A DNA stretch of 64,000 nucleotides, taken from NCBI GenBank assembly GCA_963555705.1, contig OY743171.1, forward strand, positions 15,623,352 through 15,687,351. The letters are read 5' to 3'. A program made the position numbers and the translations under genes. The notes beneath the pieces were generated by a model. That model saw nothing but the letters and a program-made list of their open reading frames with translations, made no database searches and had not been told where the DNA came from. This DNA comes from Ligustrum vulgare. Lineage: Eukaryota; Streptophyta; Magnoliopsida; Lamiales; Oleaceae. Positions 32,467 to 46,100 of the stretch are shown here, one piece after another (the first letter of the stretch is position 1; every line of letters starts with the position of its first letter).

Positions 32467-32643
32467 AATTAGTCCTTGTTTGATTTTTATTTTTAAAAAT
32501 CTTTTTTTTTTCTAACATGTTTTCAAAACATTCTACATTAAAATAATTTTAAATATAGGTTCATAATTTTTTTCCCTATTTTTAATCACATATTTTCTAA
32601 AAAAAATTACTTTTTAAAAAATAATATCAAGCAAGGGCCTAAA
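32464..32643. mobile_element. Small MITE (about 175 bp)
   Basis: Ends TTAGTCCTTGTTTGAT and, inverted, TTAGGCCCTTGCTTGAT, consistent with Harbinger/Tourist-type termini and a TTA/TAA duplication. Confidence 0.5.
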
Positions 32644-32702
32644 GTGTTTTTGGAAATAAAAAAAGTAATTTCTCCTTGCAACAAAAACTTCGAAAAAATT
32701 CG

Positions 32703-33542
32703 GGACTATACTCTTTGTGTTTCAATTGAGTTTTGAATTCATTTCCAGTTTGTATTTTGAGTGTCTATTTTTTCAGTTTTTAAAAATGTGTTCATTTTTT
32801 CATTTTAAAGAATTATTTCTCAAGAAAAGAAAACTCAAAAACATGTTTGCTTTTTGAATTTTGAGATATACAACATTAAATATAAAAAATTAATCTGGGG
32901 GTCCAAAACATATACAAGAGGGTCCTCATCTTCAACCTCCCCACCCCACTCCGACGCGTCCCCAACCCATAAATGCTGGCAAGACCATATGTGTTGTATA
33001 GCGGCGAACAACCCCACCCACCCACACTGCCCCAAATCAAGTTGTCCCCCCACTCACACTGCCCCTAACCCAAATGTGTGCGAATCGAAAACTTCTAGTT
33101 CATGCATAGGCGAACCAGAGTTTTCCTATGAGACCAGAAGATAAAGAAGGTTGGGATGAAGAAGTCCAGGAGATAATAAGAGTTCTTTGATTTGCTTGCA
33201 TCACGCAGGCGAAACAGAGTCGTCAATTTGGGAACAAGATGGTCTCATTAGCGAGAGCATCTGTGGCAGCGAAGGTGGCGAGGTGGTGGTGGTGAGAGTC
33301 AAGGAAGAAGATGAAGATTTTAGGGAAGGGGGTTTGGAGGTAATTTATTTAAATTAGACTTGTTTTCATCAATTTCAATTTTTTTACACTAAAAACATCG
33401 AAAACACTCAAAACCGCGTTTTCATTACAATTTTCTCCTTTTTTCTTGAAAAGGCATTTTCGAAAATAGAAAGTGAACAAGTTTTCCATGTTTTGAAAAA
33501 TTGAAAATAGAAAAGGCATAAAAATAGCAAAGTGAACAAAGC
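32703..33542. mobile_element. Degenerate MITE-like element
   Basis: Left end GGACTATACTCTTTGTGTTT and right end GCAAAGTGAACAAAGCCTT resemble inverted ends of the family at 37339-38438 (GGCTGCGTTCTCTTTGGCG). The interior contains a C-rich stretch (32935-33060) of unknown origin. Confidence 0.35.
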
Positions 33543-34142
33543 CTTCATTTCCTTATTTTATTGCAATTTTGAAAATTGAGTTTCCTCTATACTTCTCATG
33601 ATCCCTGTTTGGTTAAGAAAATAGGTAAGATTAGAGGTGTCAATTCAGGTGGTATGGGTCGAGTTGACCAGCCTATGTATTAGCTAGGTAATGAACCCAC
33701 ATAATACAAGTCCACATGTCACTGGTTTAGGGTCGATCTGGTTCGGTCTATAAAATTGAACTGAAGCCTAGTCCACCCTCTGGAACATCAGAGTCGAGTC
33801 CCATGTGGGTCGGGTCCTACCCAGTTTGGTCAATCTAAATAAAGAAATAGAGTTAGTTCGTTCGAAATGTTTATAGTCAGGCCAGTTGTAATGTATTACA
33901 AAAATAGCAAAAACAATTATCAAATCAGGTATATTACAAAATCAGGTCAATTGTAATTTTTTTACTAGATTAGCTTTACAATTGTAATAACTTTTTCTAC
34001 ATGTTATTACACTATGTAATCTTTTCAAGATTGTAAAATACACTGTGTAATTGTCGTTATGCAGTGTGTTACATGGGTGTGATTTTTAAATTGTAATTTA
34101 TTACATTAGTTTATAAAATGTAATTTATTACAAGAGTCTTTG

Positions 34143-35209
34143 TGTAACGCCCCGAATTCCGTGGAGCTCGGGACGCCACGTCATCCTTTAAATCTGATTT
34201 TATTGCGAAAATAATTAAAAATTTCACACATCATATTTATTATTTGAAACATTTGAAACAACATTTTTTGCGGAAGAAAAAAAAGCATCACATCCATTGT
34301 TTAAAAGTTGAAGCGGAAACTAAATTTTAATTAATTTGATTAAAACAATTCATAAAAATTAAATCTTAAGTTTTAAAGTAAAGTAACGATAAATAATTAA
34401 ATTGACGACATTTATGAAACTTGACTTAAAAGAAAAATTAACATTATTTTTGATTTGCCACCGCTGTCATTTCATTCGCCGTCAACTCCGTCATCTTCAA
34501 AATTTGTTTTGAAAAATGTGAGTATTTTATAGAAATACTCAATAAACTCGCGCACAATAATCATTTTACATTATAAATTAAAACACATAGTCATGATATT
34601 CAAGTTTCAGGTGTCTAACGATCACCAGTATTCTCATGAACATACAAGTTCAAGTCTCATGCATTTAAGCAAGTAAATTCTCGTAACATAGTCTTATGCT
34701 TAGAAAAGCAAGTAATTCTCATGAACACAATCATACATGCTAACTTATAATCAAAATAATTATTGATGCGCACTTTGAAAAAACGTAAATTTGTAGATTA
34801 GAGTTTACCTTAATTCCTCGAGTATTGAGCAAACGGGAAAATACTTCTAATTCTCTCGCGCCTCGTCTAGCCCTAAAATAAATAATTTCTATTAGAAACT
34901 TGAAATTAAAGTTTTGTGAATAAAAATAAATTCGAGGGTTGAATTAAAATATTTTAAATTAAAGAGGACTCGAATAACTTAATTTAAAAATATAGTGGCT
35001 GAAATAAGAAATTTTAAAACTGAAGGGACTGTTTTAAACTATTTTAAAACTTGAGGGACTAAAATGGATAACTTGTAAAACTTGGGCTTAAAATCAAATG
35101 AATTTAACCTATAGGGACTGAAATAAAATGGGTTTGATACTTAGGGGGCTAAAATAATAACTTTTGAAATTGGGGACTAAATTGTAAGTATTAAAAATCG
35201 AATTTATAT

Positions 35210-35281
<72 letters not shown>

Positions 35282-36890
35282 TTTCGGTATCAGAGAAGAA
35301 GAGAGGGAGAGGGGTTGCGATGGAGCCCTTCTCTGGTTCACACCGTCGGATGCGAAGCCGGCGAGAGTGTCGCCGACACATGACGGAGACGGGGATTACA
35401 TGAGTGGGCAAAAAGGTAGATTTTGGAACTCTGTTTGGGTGGTTTGATGTGCGAAACCGAGGCTTGGATTTGGGATTTTCGGTGACAAATCCGGTTGGAA
35501 TGGGTCAAGGGTGGAGGTAAGTTTCTGGACTTCTTCTATGTCTTGGTTTTGAGTTTGATTTTGGCTGATTGATGGGTATTTGGTGTTGAGCAGTAGGCGG
35601 CGGCGGTTTGTGGTATTGTGAAGATTGATTTTTGGTATTGAGTAGTAGATTGGCAGTGGTGGTTTCTTGGAGATGGTGGTTAGACTGTGGCGTTGTGGCA
35701 ATTTGGAGTTGGTGCGATGGTGGTGCTCAAGCCTTGGCGGTTGTTGATTTGGGGTAGTAGTAGTGGACGGTTGAGGTGAGGTAAGTATATGGGTATTCTG
35801 GTTTTTGGGTTTCTTTGATGATTTGAGGAGTTGAGGTTGTGGGTTGGAGGTTACGGATTCAGCAGTGATGGTGGGTTGGTGTGGTTTGAGTTGAGGACGG
35901 TTGTGGGTAACACTGCAGTGGTGGTGGCTGCTCAAAAGCGAGGATGGTGGTGGCCCTGTGGTGATTCGAATTGTGCAGGTTGTGGAGTTGGACAGTGGAG
36001 GGCGGTCATTGTGGTTGCAGTGTGAGGCACGATGGGGGAGTTTGGTGAATTGACAGTGTCGTGTGTGAAATCCGAAGTTTGCAGATTGTATATAAGTTGT
36101 GGTTGGGTGTCTCGGTCCGTTATGGAGGCTTAGTTGAGGTTCTGCAGATTTGGGTTGCCGAAAATGTCTGTGTCGTGAAAGTGAGGTTATGGAAGTGAGG
36201 TGATGGAGAAATTATATAATTTTGGTTGTGTATCAATTCTTGGTAAATTGTGGCATATTCCAATGAGATTGAGGTTGATTGGTGACTATAATTATGGGAT
36301 TGTGGGAAGAAGAAATGGATTGAAGAGTGATCGGCTTTGGCAAGTAGGGGAATGATTTTAGGATTGAAAATGGAAGATACACATTGAGTTGAATTCAAAA
36401 TTTTGGCAAAAGCTTGATTGGTGTTTGAGTGAGTGAGGATTTGGGAGGAGAAAATTGGGGAAAATGTGTGGAAATTGGAGGGGAGTTATTGTGGCATATT
36501 ATGGTAATTTGGGTTTATGGCATAATGGTTAATTGAGAGGGATTTGGGATTCATTCAAATTGGATGAGTGGGATTAAGGAGTGATGATGGGGAAGGGGGG
36601 AAAAATATGCAGAACATGCAAAAATGGAAGTTGGGGATTTAAAACATTTTGGACTTAAATAATTTGAATCCAAATAAATTGAAAGTTGGACTTTCAAAAA
36701 TAAAATAATGGACTTGGGACATCATTTAATAAAATTTGGAATTTGACTAATATTTAATTCAAAATAAATTTAATTTCACTTAAAATAGCTAGACAAAAAT
36801 GTGTTTAAAAATAAATTGGCAAAAGTCGTAGCGACACATCTTTTAAACAATATTTATTCAAAATTAGTCACGAAAATTCTTGGTGCTACA
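34143..36890 (+). mobile_element. Solo LTR (2.75 kb), family A, plus orientation
   Basis: Starts TGTAACGCCCCGAATTCCG and ends TTGGTGCTACA, flanked by the perfect duplication CTTTG (34138-34142, 36891-36895). No internal region, so a solo LTR left by LTR-LTR recombination. It contains a degenerate GGGACTAAAAT array (34950-35190) and a (TC)n run (35213-35278). A long open frame inside (35396-35935, minus) is low-complexity and not counted as a gene. Related to 59021-61594. Probably a Ty3-type family; not proven. Confidence 0.88.
35213..35278. repeat. (TC)n microsatellite
   Basis: About 33 TC units within solo LTR A. Confidence 0.95.
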
Positions 36891-37019
36891 CTTTGACAGT
36901 ATGATACTTAACAACTTTACAGCTTATTATCAACTCAGACTATTCACATTCTGTTATATCACAGATTCAAAACCATATGTAAGAATTTGAATTTAAGTGC
37001 TTTCTGAATTCATATATGT

Positions 37020-38515
37020 TCATTCTCATTCTTAACTAAAGGTCTTTCGTAATTTTATTGGCAATGGCTCTAAGAGGGTTATGGCTGCAAACAACGATTC
37101 TTAGTCCGAGTTTTTGACGTCGTAAATTTTGTTTCTCTAAGTCATTTCACATTCCTGTGGTCCGTCAATATTATTTTTTTCTGAAAATCTGGTTGTAACT
37201 TGTAATGGTCTGATCAACATATTTCCTTTTGTTGTAGAATACATCGGTAAGCTCTGATGTTAAACTTCTTGTTGTCCTTGGTGATAGTATGGAACGTTTG
37301 ATTGCCGATACACAATCTGGGGAGGTTAGAAGAACTTAGGCTGCGTTCTATTTGTGTTTCAGTTTCCTGTTTTCATTTTCGAAAATGTTTTCTGTTTTCC
37401 ATTTTCTGTGACTTTTTTCGAAATTGCTGAAAACGCGTTTGGTTTGTTATTTCTGAAAACTGTTTTCGAAAATGAAAAGCTGGAAAACGCGTTCTGTTTA
37501 AAATTTTGAAGAAAATTATTTCATATTGTTTGTGAATATAAATGAAGTAAAGATATCATATTTTGAGTTACACAATAAAAATAAATGAAATAACCCCTAT
37601 CACACAATTTGGTTATACCAAAAAAGTTCAAAAATTCATGTTGCCCTTCTAAAGTAATCGTTCCACATTTGAGTAGTAATTTTCTCTTCTAAAGTAATCG
37701 TTCCATTTAATACTTTATATAGATACATCCTTCTAGTAAGCACTCATAACGTTTAAAATTTAAGTTTCAATAAAATTTGCAAAAATCAATTTACGTTAAT
37801 TAATTATGCCCTTACAAAATAAGTGTCTACAATACAAAAGTAAAAAAGAAATGTTTAATAATTAAGCACATGATACATCATCAGAAAGATGGTTGAATTT
37901 GGAGTTTTACGCAAAAAACAGAGTGCAATTCGGAGTTGTACATCAAAAGTTATACATGTTTGAAGACAATGACCTATAAAGCAAATACGAAAATGACTAA
38001 ATTGAAAGAAAAGTAAAATTTGTGAACTAATGTGCAACAAAATCTGAAGTTGAGGGACCTAAGTTGCAAATAAATTAGGATATTTTCGAAAGAAATTTCA
38101 AAATTTGAGGATTAAAATGACAAGTTTTGAAAATCAGGGACCAATAATGTAATTAAAAATGATAAATTTTGACAAATTTCAAATTTTTTTGATTATTTTA
38201 ATTTTTTTTTTTTTTAAAGTGGAAAACGCGGAAAACGCGCGTTTTCCGCGTTTTCCACTTACAAGGCAAAAATTTCGGAAAACGCGGAAAACGTGATTTT
38301 CACGTTTTTCATTTCCTTTACAAATTTTGAAAACGTTTTCGAAAATGTTTTCCGAAAACGGCGCAAGAGAACGCGTTTTCCGCGTTTTCGGAAATGGAAA
38401 ACGGAAAACGGCTGGAAAACGCCAAAGAGAACGCAGCCTTAAAGATTTACTTCATTTGCTTAACCCCATGTTTTTGACGTAGTCTGGTGCAAACTCAATT
38501 TACTTGGTGCATGTT
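37020..38515 (+). pseudogene. Exon-like fragment of unknown gene, split by a MITE
   Basis: After a TTGTAG acceptor-like site the frame 37238-37338 reads SSDVKLLVVLGDSMERLIAD. Removing the MITE (37339-38438) and one TTA joins it, with a one-base shift, to LEELKDLLHLLNPMFLT and a stop (38441-38480). An upstream stretch near 37040 reads FIGNGSKRVMAANNDS. I do not recognise the protein; it may be a gene fragment. Confidence 0.35.
37339..38438. mobile_element. Harbinger-like MITE (1.1 kb)
   Basis: Inverted ends GGCTGCGTTCT / AGAACGCAGCC, flanked by TTA on both sides (37336-37338, 38439-38441). The interior right part is full of GAAAACGCG repeats and holds a perfect 44-bp palindrome at 38217-38260. 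No ORF. Confidence 0.8.
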
Positions 38516-38940
38516 CTTGGCAACTTAAAGGGGCATCTCGACTATTCATTTTCCTCTATTGGCACCCCCAACGAGGAGATTTATTAATTAATTTTAATAT
38601 ACTCGATTTACATTGTGGGGCACAAGATTTCTTGTAAAAAAATTAATTATTTTATGTAGCATAGCGGAAGTCAATTTAGAGTCGAGTTTATAATATAAAA
38701 TCTTGTTTTTCAAACTTCTGATGCTGCATGTATCGATACATGCAGATCAATTTACAACTCTTATTACTTGATTTCCAATCTTATAATCGATTTACTTATT
38801 TTATAGCATAAAGCATTGGAAATCAGATGTACATGGTAAAGGGAATATGAGTCGATTGTTTTCTGACGTAAAAATTATTACTATATGTGTTGGTTGTATA
38901 AAAAATCGACGCATATTGTGCAACAAAAAAAAAAAAAAAT

Positions 38941-38981
38941 AGAATATGCGTTGGTTGTAAAGTACAACCGACGCATATTCT
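38941..38981. repeat. 41-bp hairpin
   Basis: 18-bp arms (AGAATATGCGTTGGTTGT and its complement with one T/C difference) around AAAGT. A looser inverted pair with the same words lies just upstream (38882-38921). Possibly the remains of a small inverted-repeat element. Confidence 0.8.
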
Positions 38982-40122
38982 ATTATTTTTTTTAATGCAA
39001 AAATCATGTTTATTATTTTATATTCGATCTCATCGTTAGATATAACTATCAACAACCAACAAATAATCAAAAAAATGCATAATAAATTTATATAAGTCAA
39101 TTTACATTTACATTAATAATAGTTATTACAAATGTTCACATATATATTAACACAAAAAAATGAAAATTTAAATACAAGATTCATAAAAGTATTTAGCTCA
39201 TAATGTTATAAAATACATCACAGATAATTGTTTATCTACGATCCAAAATCATCATGCCGAATTATCAAGAATTAAATAACTGAAGCGGAAGCCTACCTTA
39301 ATCAAATATGATTCACGATGATCGATTTGCAGGTTGGATCTTCTAAATCAATACGTAGTCCTTATTTTCTCTCTGATGATGAGATGTTAGACAGAATGAA
39401 CAATACATATGATTCAGGGACCATAACCGTATTTATATATTGAATTGCCTGTTAACCTAATTCGGCCCATCATGAATTAGGTAATGACCACTACAAGAAT
39501 TTTACATTCCGCATACAAATTAAATTTGTAGGGAAAGACTTTTCGAAACAAAAAAAATTTGTAGCGACATTTGTAACGCAAACATCGTGGGGAGAGGTAT
39601 TAGAAGACAAAGATCAAAATTTCGTGGGCTAAAGTCTCTCCCTACAAATCCTTTGGAGACAAATAAAATTTGTGGCCGAAGTGATTCCCTACAAAATTAT
39701 TCGTCTACTAAAATGATACATTTCCCTACAAAACTATTTTGTGTCAAAAAATATTTGTAGGCTTAATCCTACATTTCCCTACCAAAAAAGATTTGTGGGG
39801 TAGACAAATTTTGTGGGGAAAACATATTTATCCCAACAATAATTTAATTTGTAGGGAGAAATTAAATGCTTTTAAATTTTTTATATAATTTATGTTATAA
39901 TTATTGAAAATAAAACAAAAATGCAAAAAAAAAAAATAATAATAATAATAATTAAACTAATTAAACATTTAATTAATGTCAATCAATATTCGAACCTGAA
40001 ATAACAATGCACCAAAATGTAAATAAAAATCATCTAATATAGCTAGCAAACATTCTTTCTAACTTTTTCAATCCAATATTTAAAAAAAAAAAAAAATCAT
40101 TCATCATTACAAATTAGTTGTG

Positions 40123-42656
40123 TTACTCATCGTCACCGAAGTAATCCTCCTCATCCAAGTCGTTCTCTTCGTCCCCAATATCATCATTTTCCTCATTAAT
40201 ATCATCATCTACTGATAATGGAGTAAATGGAGGTAGAACAAAGTCAGGAACATGACTACAAAGTTGTTGCATAGAATTGTACCAAGTTTGCAGTGTAGAA
40301 TTAAATTGATTCCCAACAACCTTCAATTTCTTTTGCATTTTTTGCTCTGTCTCAATTCGAGCAGCATCAGCTGCCTTTCGAGTAGCACGTTCTTCTTCCA
40401 ACTCCTTCTCCATACGACCCACATTGGAAGAACTCCCAATATCTGGAAGACGGCCATCGCCAAATCCACGAATTTGACGTCCGGGCTTCACATCTAGAAC
40501 GGACGCATAATTTTAAGTCCGACATCTGGATCATCAACAGGGATCTGCTCTAAAGGAATATCCTCTGGAAGTTGTTGCTCCTTTGCCCTCTCTGTAAGAT
40601 ATTCACCAGCTTTAGCAAGCATCTCATCCTACAAAAAATCAACACAATCTATGAAACATTATATAAACAATAAGTTGAGAAAGGTAAGTTGCACATTAAA
40701 ATTTGGGAAAAAATTCATATATATTGAAAGAAAATTTCAGAATTTTCACATGTTCAAAACTAGCATAATGAAATTAAACAAAAATTGCAATGTAGGACTT
40801 TCTTACATGTTGAGCCTTAGCTGCACTATCATTCCAACACTCGTTCTTTCCCGCATAAGCGAACTCAAATGCATCTACTTCTGGGAATTTTGAACCGTCC
40901 TAATATTGAAAAAAGGACATTTGCAATACATCAAACTAATTAAGTATATGTTATACTATAATGTTCATTACCTCTGTCATCTCCTCCACTATGTATGAGA
41001 GAGGACGCGAACCGGTGCGATGATTGTACCTCTTCTTTGATCGATTTTCTATATTTGCTAATGATGCCTTCTGTTACGGGAGAATATACATATTACATAA
41101 AAAAATTAAGAGTAAATGCAATGAAAAGAGACTACAAAATACCTTGAACTTCTCGGAGTTGAAATGATTACACAGTTCTACCCATTGATCTACACTTCTA
41201 TCAAGCATCTCCAAAGGAGGGTTGGCCAAGGCATCCTCATGTGTCTTGCGCAACTTATAGTATGTACTCAACTCAGCCTTGAACTCCCTATATCTCCCAT
41301 TGTATAGTCTACTAACATAATTTTCCAATCTCGAGTCTTTCAAATCTATCTCAAAGTTCGTCTATCATTGACATAATTAAAATGAAACAAAATGACAAAA
41401 AGAAAAAATGACTAATGTGAATTTGAATGATTCACATATATATAAGTTTCACTTAGCTATTGATTTCACACAATTACCAAAAAAAAATTAAAAACTAAAC
41501 AAAAGTCAATAATCACATAACATATATCCAACATATATGATTACCGTGATTTCATCCATAAGATCCTTCTTCCCACTTGGAGGAATGGCCCGCCAATATC
41601 CTGTATTCATCGGGCAATGTGATCGAATGATGGCTCCAATATCATGAACTAACAAACTATGAATTTTAGAACATGTTGCCCGTCTGCTCAATGGGTTGTA
41701 TAAAACTCGAATATTTTCTCGAGTCGTACGCACTATACGAGAAGTTTTAATTTGTTTGCATGCCCCTCGAGTAGGAGTATCATCAGGAGTCTGTGGAAAG
41801 TGTCCTGCACCTGCACATTCAATGACAATAATATTAATTCCTCAAACACATATATGATACTTCATTTGATACAAAAATTAACTATTAAAAAAATAAGCAT
41901 CCTACCTCCAACCCCTTCTATTTCATCATCCAATGTCCCTTCAGTTTCTGTCAAAATCAATAATAATGTGGTTCAGTGGGTACGCTAATCATTACGCATA
42001 TATTTGCACATAAACCTCATTAACAATGTCTCAAATGCCGTCAACAAAAACCTCATTAACAGAACCAATAGAAAAATAATAATCCGGCTCGTAACCAAAA
42101 TTTGACCATATCAACATATACATTGCTTATTATAGATCAGGGAAAAAAAATTAAAAAATTGCATAGTACCCGGGCCTTTTTTACCACCTAGATGACGACG
42201 AATAGCACTTATAGGACGAGAATCTGGCTCATCAGGAATATTCCTAGAGGTATCATTTTCTGCACTTGAATTAGGAAGAGTCTGCGTAGGTGTCCTAGTG
42301 TGTGCAGCAGTAAACATAGCCTTGATCGACGGATCATAGCAAGTGGAAATAGTTTCAGTGGTTGATCGAGTCCCAATTTTGCGGTTGGATGGTAGAGAAG
42401 TGCTGAAGGATTGAGATGACTGAAACATAGGAGGTACTAATCTATTGGTTTGCAATGATTGTCGCAACGAAAGAGGAGGTACAAATCTATTAGTGGATGT
42501 GGCAGATCTCGTCGTTTGAGGGACCGAAGGCACATCCGTGTTAATCATTCGAGACATCTTCGGGGTTGAAGGTACATGTGAGCTATTAGGGCGTTTCTTG
42601 TGAGAAATTAGATGCATCTGCACAAAACCCAAAGTAATAATCAAATTATATATCAA
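40123..42656 (-). pseudogene. CACTA second gene (TNPA-like / Ptta-En-Spm family), several exons
   Basis: Separate open stretches on the minus strand: Ser/Thr/Pro-rich N-terminus (42111-42656, ending GGKKGPG at a GT), the plant transposase (Ptta/En/Spm) core MNTGYWRAIPPSGKKDLMDE (41506-41733), RLYNGRYREFKAELSTYYKL with DRSVDQWVELCNHFNSEKFK (41074-41343), and a coiled-coil-like, acidic C-terminus EKELEEERATRKAADAARIE then DDDINEENDDIGDEENDLDE (40123-40491). Likely exons of one DNA-binding accessory protein; whether it is intact cannot be told without transcript data. Confidence 0.7.
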
Positions 42657-43122
42657 GTCATAAGTCTAAAGAAATTTCAGCAGCATCTCCCCTATAAATT
42701 GGACTTAGCCAACCTGTAGAGAAATATCACAACTATTTTAAAGCATAAAACCACAACTCATTCAACATTCAACCATAAACAAGTCATTCTAATCAATCCT
42801 CAGCTCCACAACAATATAAATTTAAATTGATAAATCCCAACTTATTAAGAGAGAGAAAAGATAACTATTAATGAAAACACCTCGACTTATTCAACATTCA
42901 ACCATAACCAAGCCATTCTAACCAATTCTCAACTCTACAACAATAAAAATTTAAATCAATAAATCCCAACTAATTAAAATAGAGAAAAAATAACTGTTAA
43001 TGAAATTACCACTACTTAAAACTAAATTAGATTATAATCAAATTATAAACCAAGTAATAATTAGATTACAAACATCAGTAAATGTATTCATCATATAGTA
43101 AATATTTAGGAAAAATATTAGA

Positions 43123-43150
43123 CACACACACACACACACACACACACACA
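43123..43150. repeat. (CA)n microsatellite
   Basis: Fourteen CA units inside the CACTA element, between its two genes. Confidence 0.95.
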
Positions 43151-43172
43151 GCACAAAAATAACTTAATGGTC

Positions 43173-46100
43173 TTACAAGTCTAAATCACTGTCTTCCAGA
43201 TTATGCTCATTGATTTTCTCCACAAAATCATCATCATCATCTTCTTCATCGCCTTCATTATCTGTGTCCCCATCATTTCCTCTATGAAAGATATGATTGA
43301 TGTTTTTTGGATCAATCAAAACAAGAGGAACGTCATCTGAATGAATAGTTGCTTCAATGAGATCATAATTCCGAGCTTCAACCACATTCAATACACTAGA
43401 AGAAGAATTCTCTTGATATGCCATAACATTACTCTCATCATTTTCATTGTGAATCTCCTTCTGTGGTATATCGTATATGTTTCGGTGATTCATTTTTTGA
43501 ACTACTTTCCAACCACCCCCCGCTTTGAGGTCATTTACATAAAACACTTGTTTTACCATTGTTTCGAGAATGTAAGGATCACTATCGTACCACCGAGTAC
43601 TAGAGTTCACCGAAATTAAGTGGTAGTCACATTTAATAGATCCCTTCCTATGTGGATTTGTATTAAACCAATGACACTTGAATAAAACAACTCTATAGCG
43701 TTGTCTATACAACAGTTCAACCACACTTATCAACTTTCCATAGAAGTCTACATTATCAGTATCATGATTTCCAGGTACAAAGACACCACTATTTTGTGTG
43801 GTCAACTTATCATCTCGTTCCGCAACCAGAAACTTTACTCCGTTCACATTACAACCTTGATATGTTTCAACTCGAAGAGGACCTCTTGCTAACTCAAATA
43901 GCTCATCATTATACAAAGGTTATTTTGCCTCCTCTAAACCTCTCACCTAATTATACATAAATAATAAAGAAAAATTAAATATTGAATTAATAAGATGAAT
44001 GAAAAACTTATGAACTCGTTACATCCAGAAAATGACTCACGCGTTCTTGAAACCATTTAGGAAAAGATTTTCTGTGTCTATTTTGTACATTCACAATACT
44101 TTCGCGCTTTATCATTTCCTCATGCTCCCTATAAAACAAGTGAAAGCATATGAGTATATAGTACATGTACACAAGACATGCATATGTAGCTACTTGAACT
44201 AAAGCAGCATAGTGTACTTACATTAAAAAAGGGAGAACTTCGTCACAGTTGTTTAATATAAACCATTGAGCAACCTCCAAGTCAGCATTCATGAACGGAA
44301 TATTTGAAGTACTCATATACGGTCGCGCAACTTGAGAAAAAACAGAGAGTTTCTCTTGTCCAGTGCCACCATCAAAGTTTCTTTTTGTTCGATTGAAAGG
44401 AGTCCCCACATTTTGAAGGTACATGGCACAAAAATTGAGAGATTCATGTGCAACATACGCCTCTGCAATGGATCCCTCTGGCCGAGCACGATTTCGAACA
44501 TACTTCTTATATGTGCCCAACATTCTACATATAAATAAATGCTATGATATATGTTGCTTATTTGAGTAAGTTTGACTAGGAAAGTAAAATTCAAGAAGAT
44601 TAATAAAATTGTACCTTTCTATTGGGTACATCCATCGGTAATTCACAGGCCCTGCAAGTTTTGCCTCTTCGGGTAAATGCACCATTAAATGAATCATGGA
44701 TACAAAGAAAGCCGGTGGAAAAATTTGTTCGAACTTGCACAGTATGTACACAATATCATCCTCTAACCTCTCAATATCTTTCATACGTAAGCTTTTTGCG
44801 CATAATTGTTGAAAGAATCTAGATAATTGAAAAATCGGCTCAACCACTTCCTTCGGTAGATATTTTCGAATACCTACTGGAAGTAGTCACTGGAACAATA
44901 CATGGTGATCATGGCTCTTCAATCCAGTAATTTTTCTGGTTTCAACAGACACGTTCCTTGAAATATTAGCAGCATAGCCATCTGGATATTTAATAGATTT
45001 TAAAAATTGAAGGAATTCTTTCTTTAAGTTTGGCTTCATTGTGGAAAATGGATGACTCTTAACCCACTTTTCCCCATTCCATGCTAACCACAAAGATTTT
45101 TTTTTATCCCAAGTGCTTCCAGATCTTGGCGAGCCTTGACTGTATCCTTAGATTTTCCCTCTATACCCATTATTGTCCCAATAATAATATCACAAACGTT
45201 CTTCTTAATGTGCATTACATCTAGATTATGCCTACTTTTTAACTTTGACCAATACTCTAACTCAAAGAAAATACTCTTTTTCGTCCAATTTCGTTCTTCA
45301 GGTGTCCTCTTCCTTTTTTTGCTTAAGTTATTAGGATGTTTACCAATCTGACCAAAGTTTATATCCTGTACTTGAGACAAAATTTCATCACCAGATAATT
45401 GTCTAGGCTTGGCACGGAACTCAGTTTTTCCATCAAAGGACTCTGTGATTGTGCGCCACACGTGATCACATGGTAGCCATCTACGATGTCCCATATAACA
45501 TACCTTGTCACTAAACCATTCGGATGTTCCATCGTCATTACATCCCGGACATGCATTATAACCCTTAGTACTCCATCCAGGTAAATTCCCATAAGCAGGC
45601 AAATCATTAATTGTCCACATCACTGTAGCACGCAAGTTAAATGTTGAATTAGTCCCTTTATCATATGTATGCACACCAATTTCCCATAACTCTTTTAGCT
45701 CATCAATTAGTGGGCGCAAATAAACATCAATATCCTTACCAGGTTCATGTTTCCCGGGAATTAACAAAGTTAACATGGTGAATTATTTCTTCATGCACAT
45801 CCATTGGGGTAAATTATAAGGAACGACCACCACTGGCCACATACTATATGGTTTGTTCATATCACTAAATGGATTAAAACCATCAGTTGTAAGGCCCAAT
45901 CTTACATTTCGTGGATCTGCTGCAAAAGCAGGATATATCTTATCAAACTCCTTCCATGCAATTGTGTCTGCTGGATGCCTTCTTTCACCATCATCAACTC
46001 GCTCATCCTTGTGCCACTTCATGTGATTAGCTGTATGCATTGACATGTATAGCCCCTGCAATCGCGGCTTCAGTGGAAAATAACGCAACACTTTTTGAGG

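Noticed and set aside
32835..33144. Overlapping ORFs in a C-rich stretch
   Set aside because: Composition-driven; inside a decayed MITE-like region, no family recognised.
35396..35935. 179-residue minus-strand ORF
   Set aside because: Low-complexity His/Pro/Thr/Gln-rich frame within a solo LTR; not retained in the second LTR copy.
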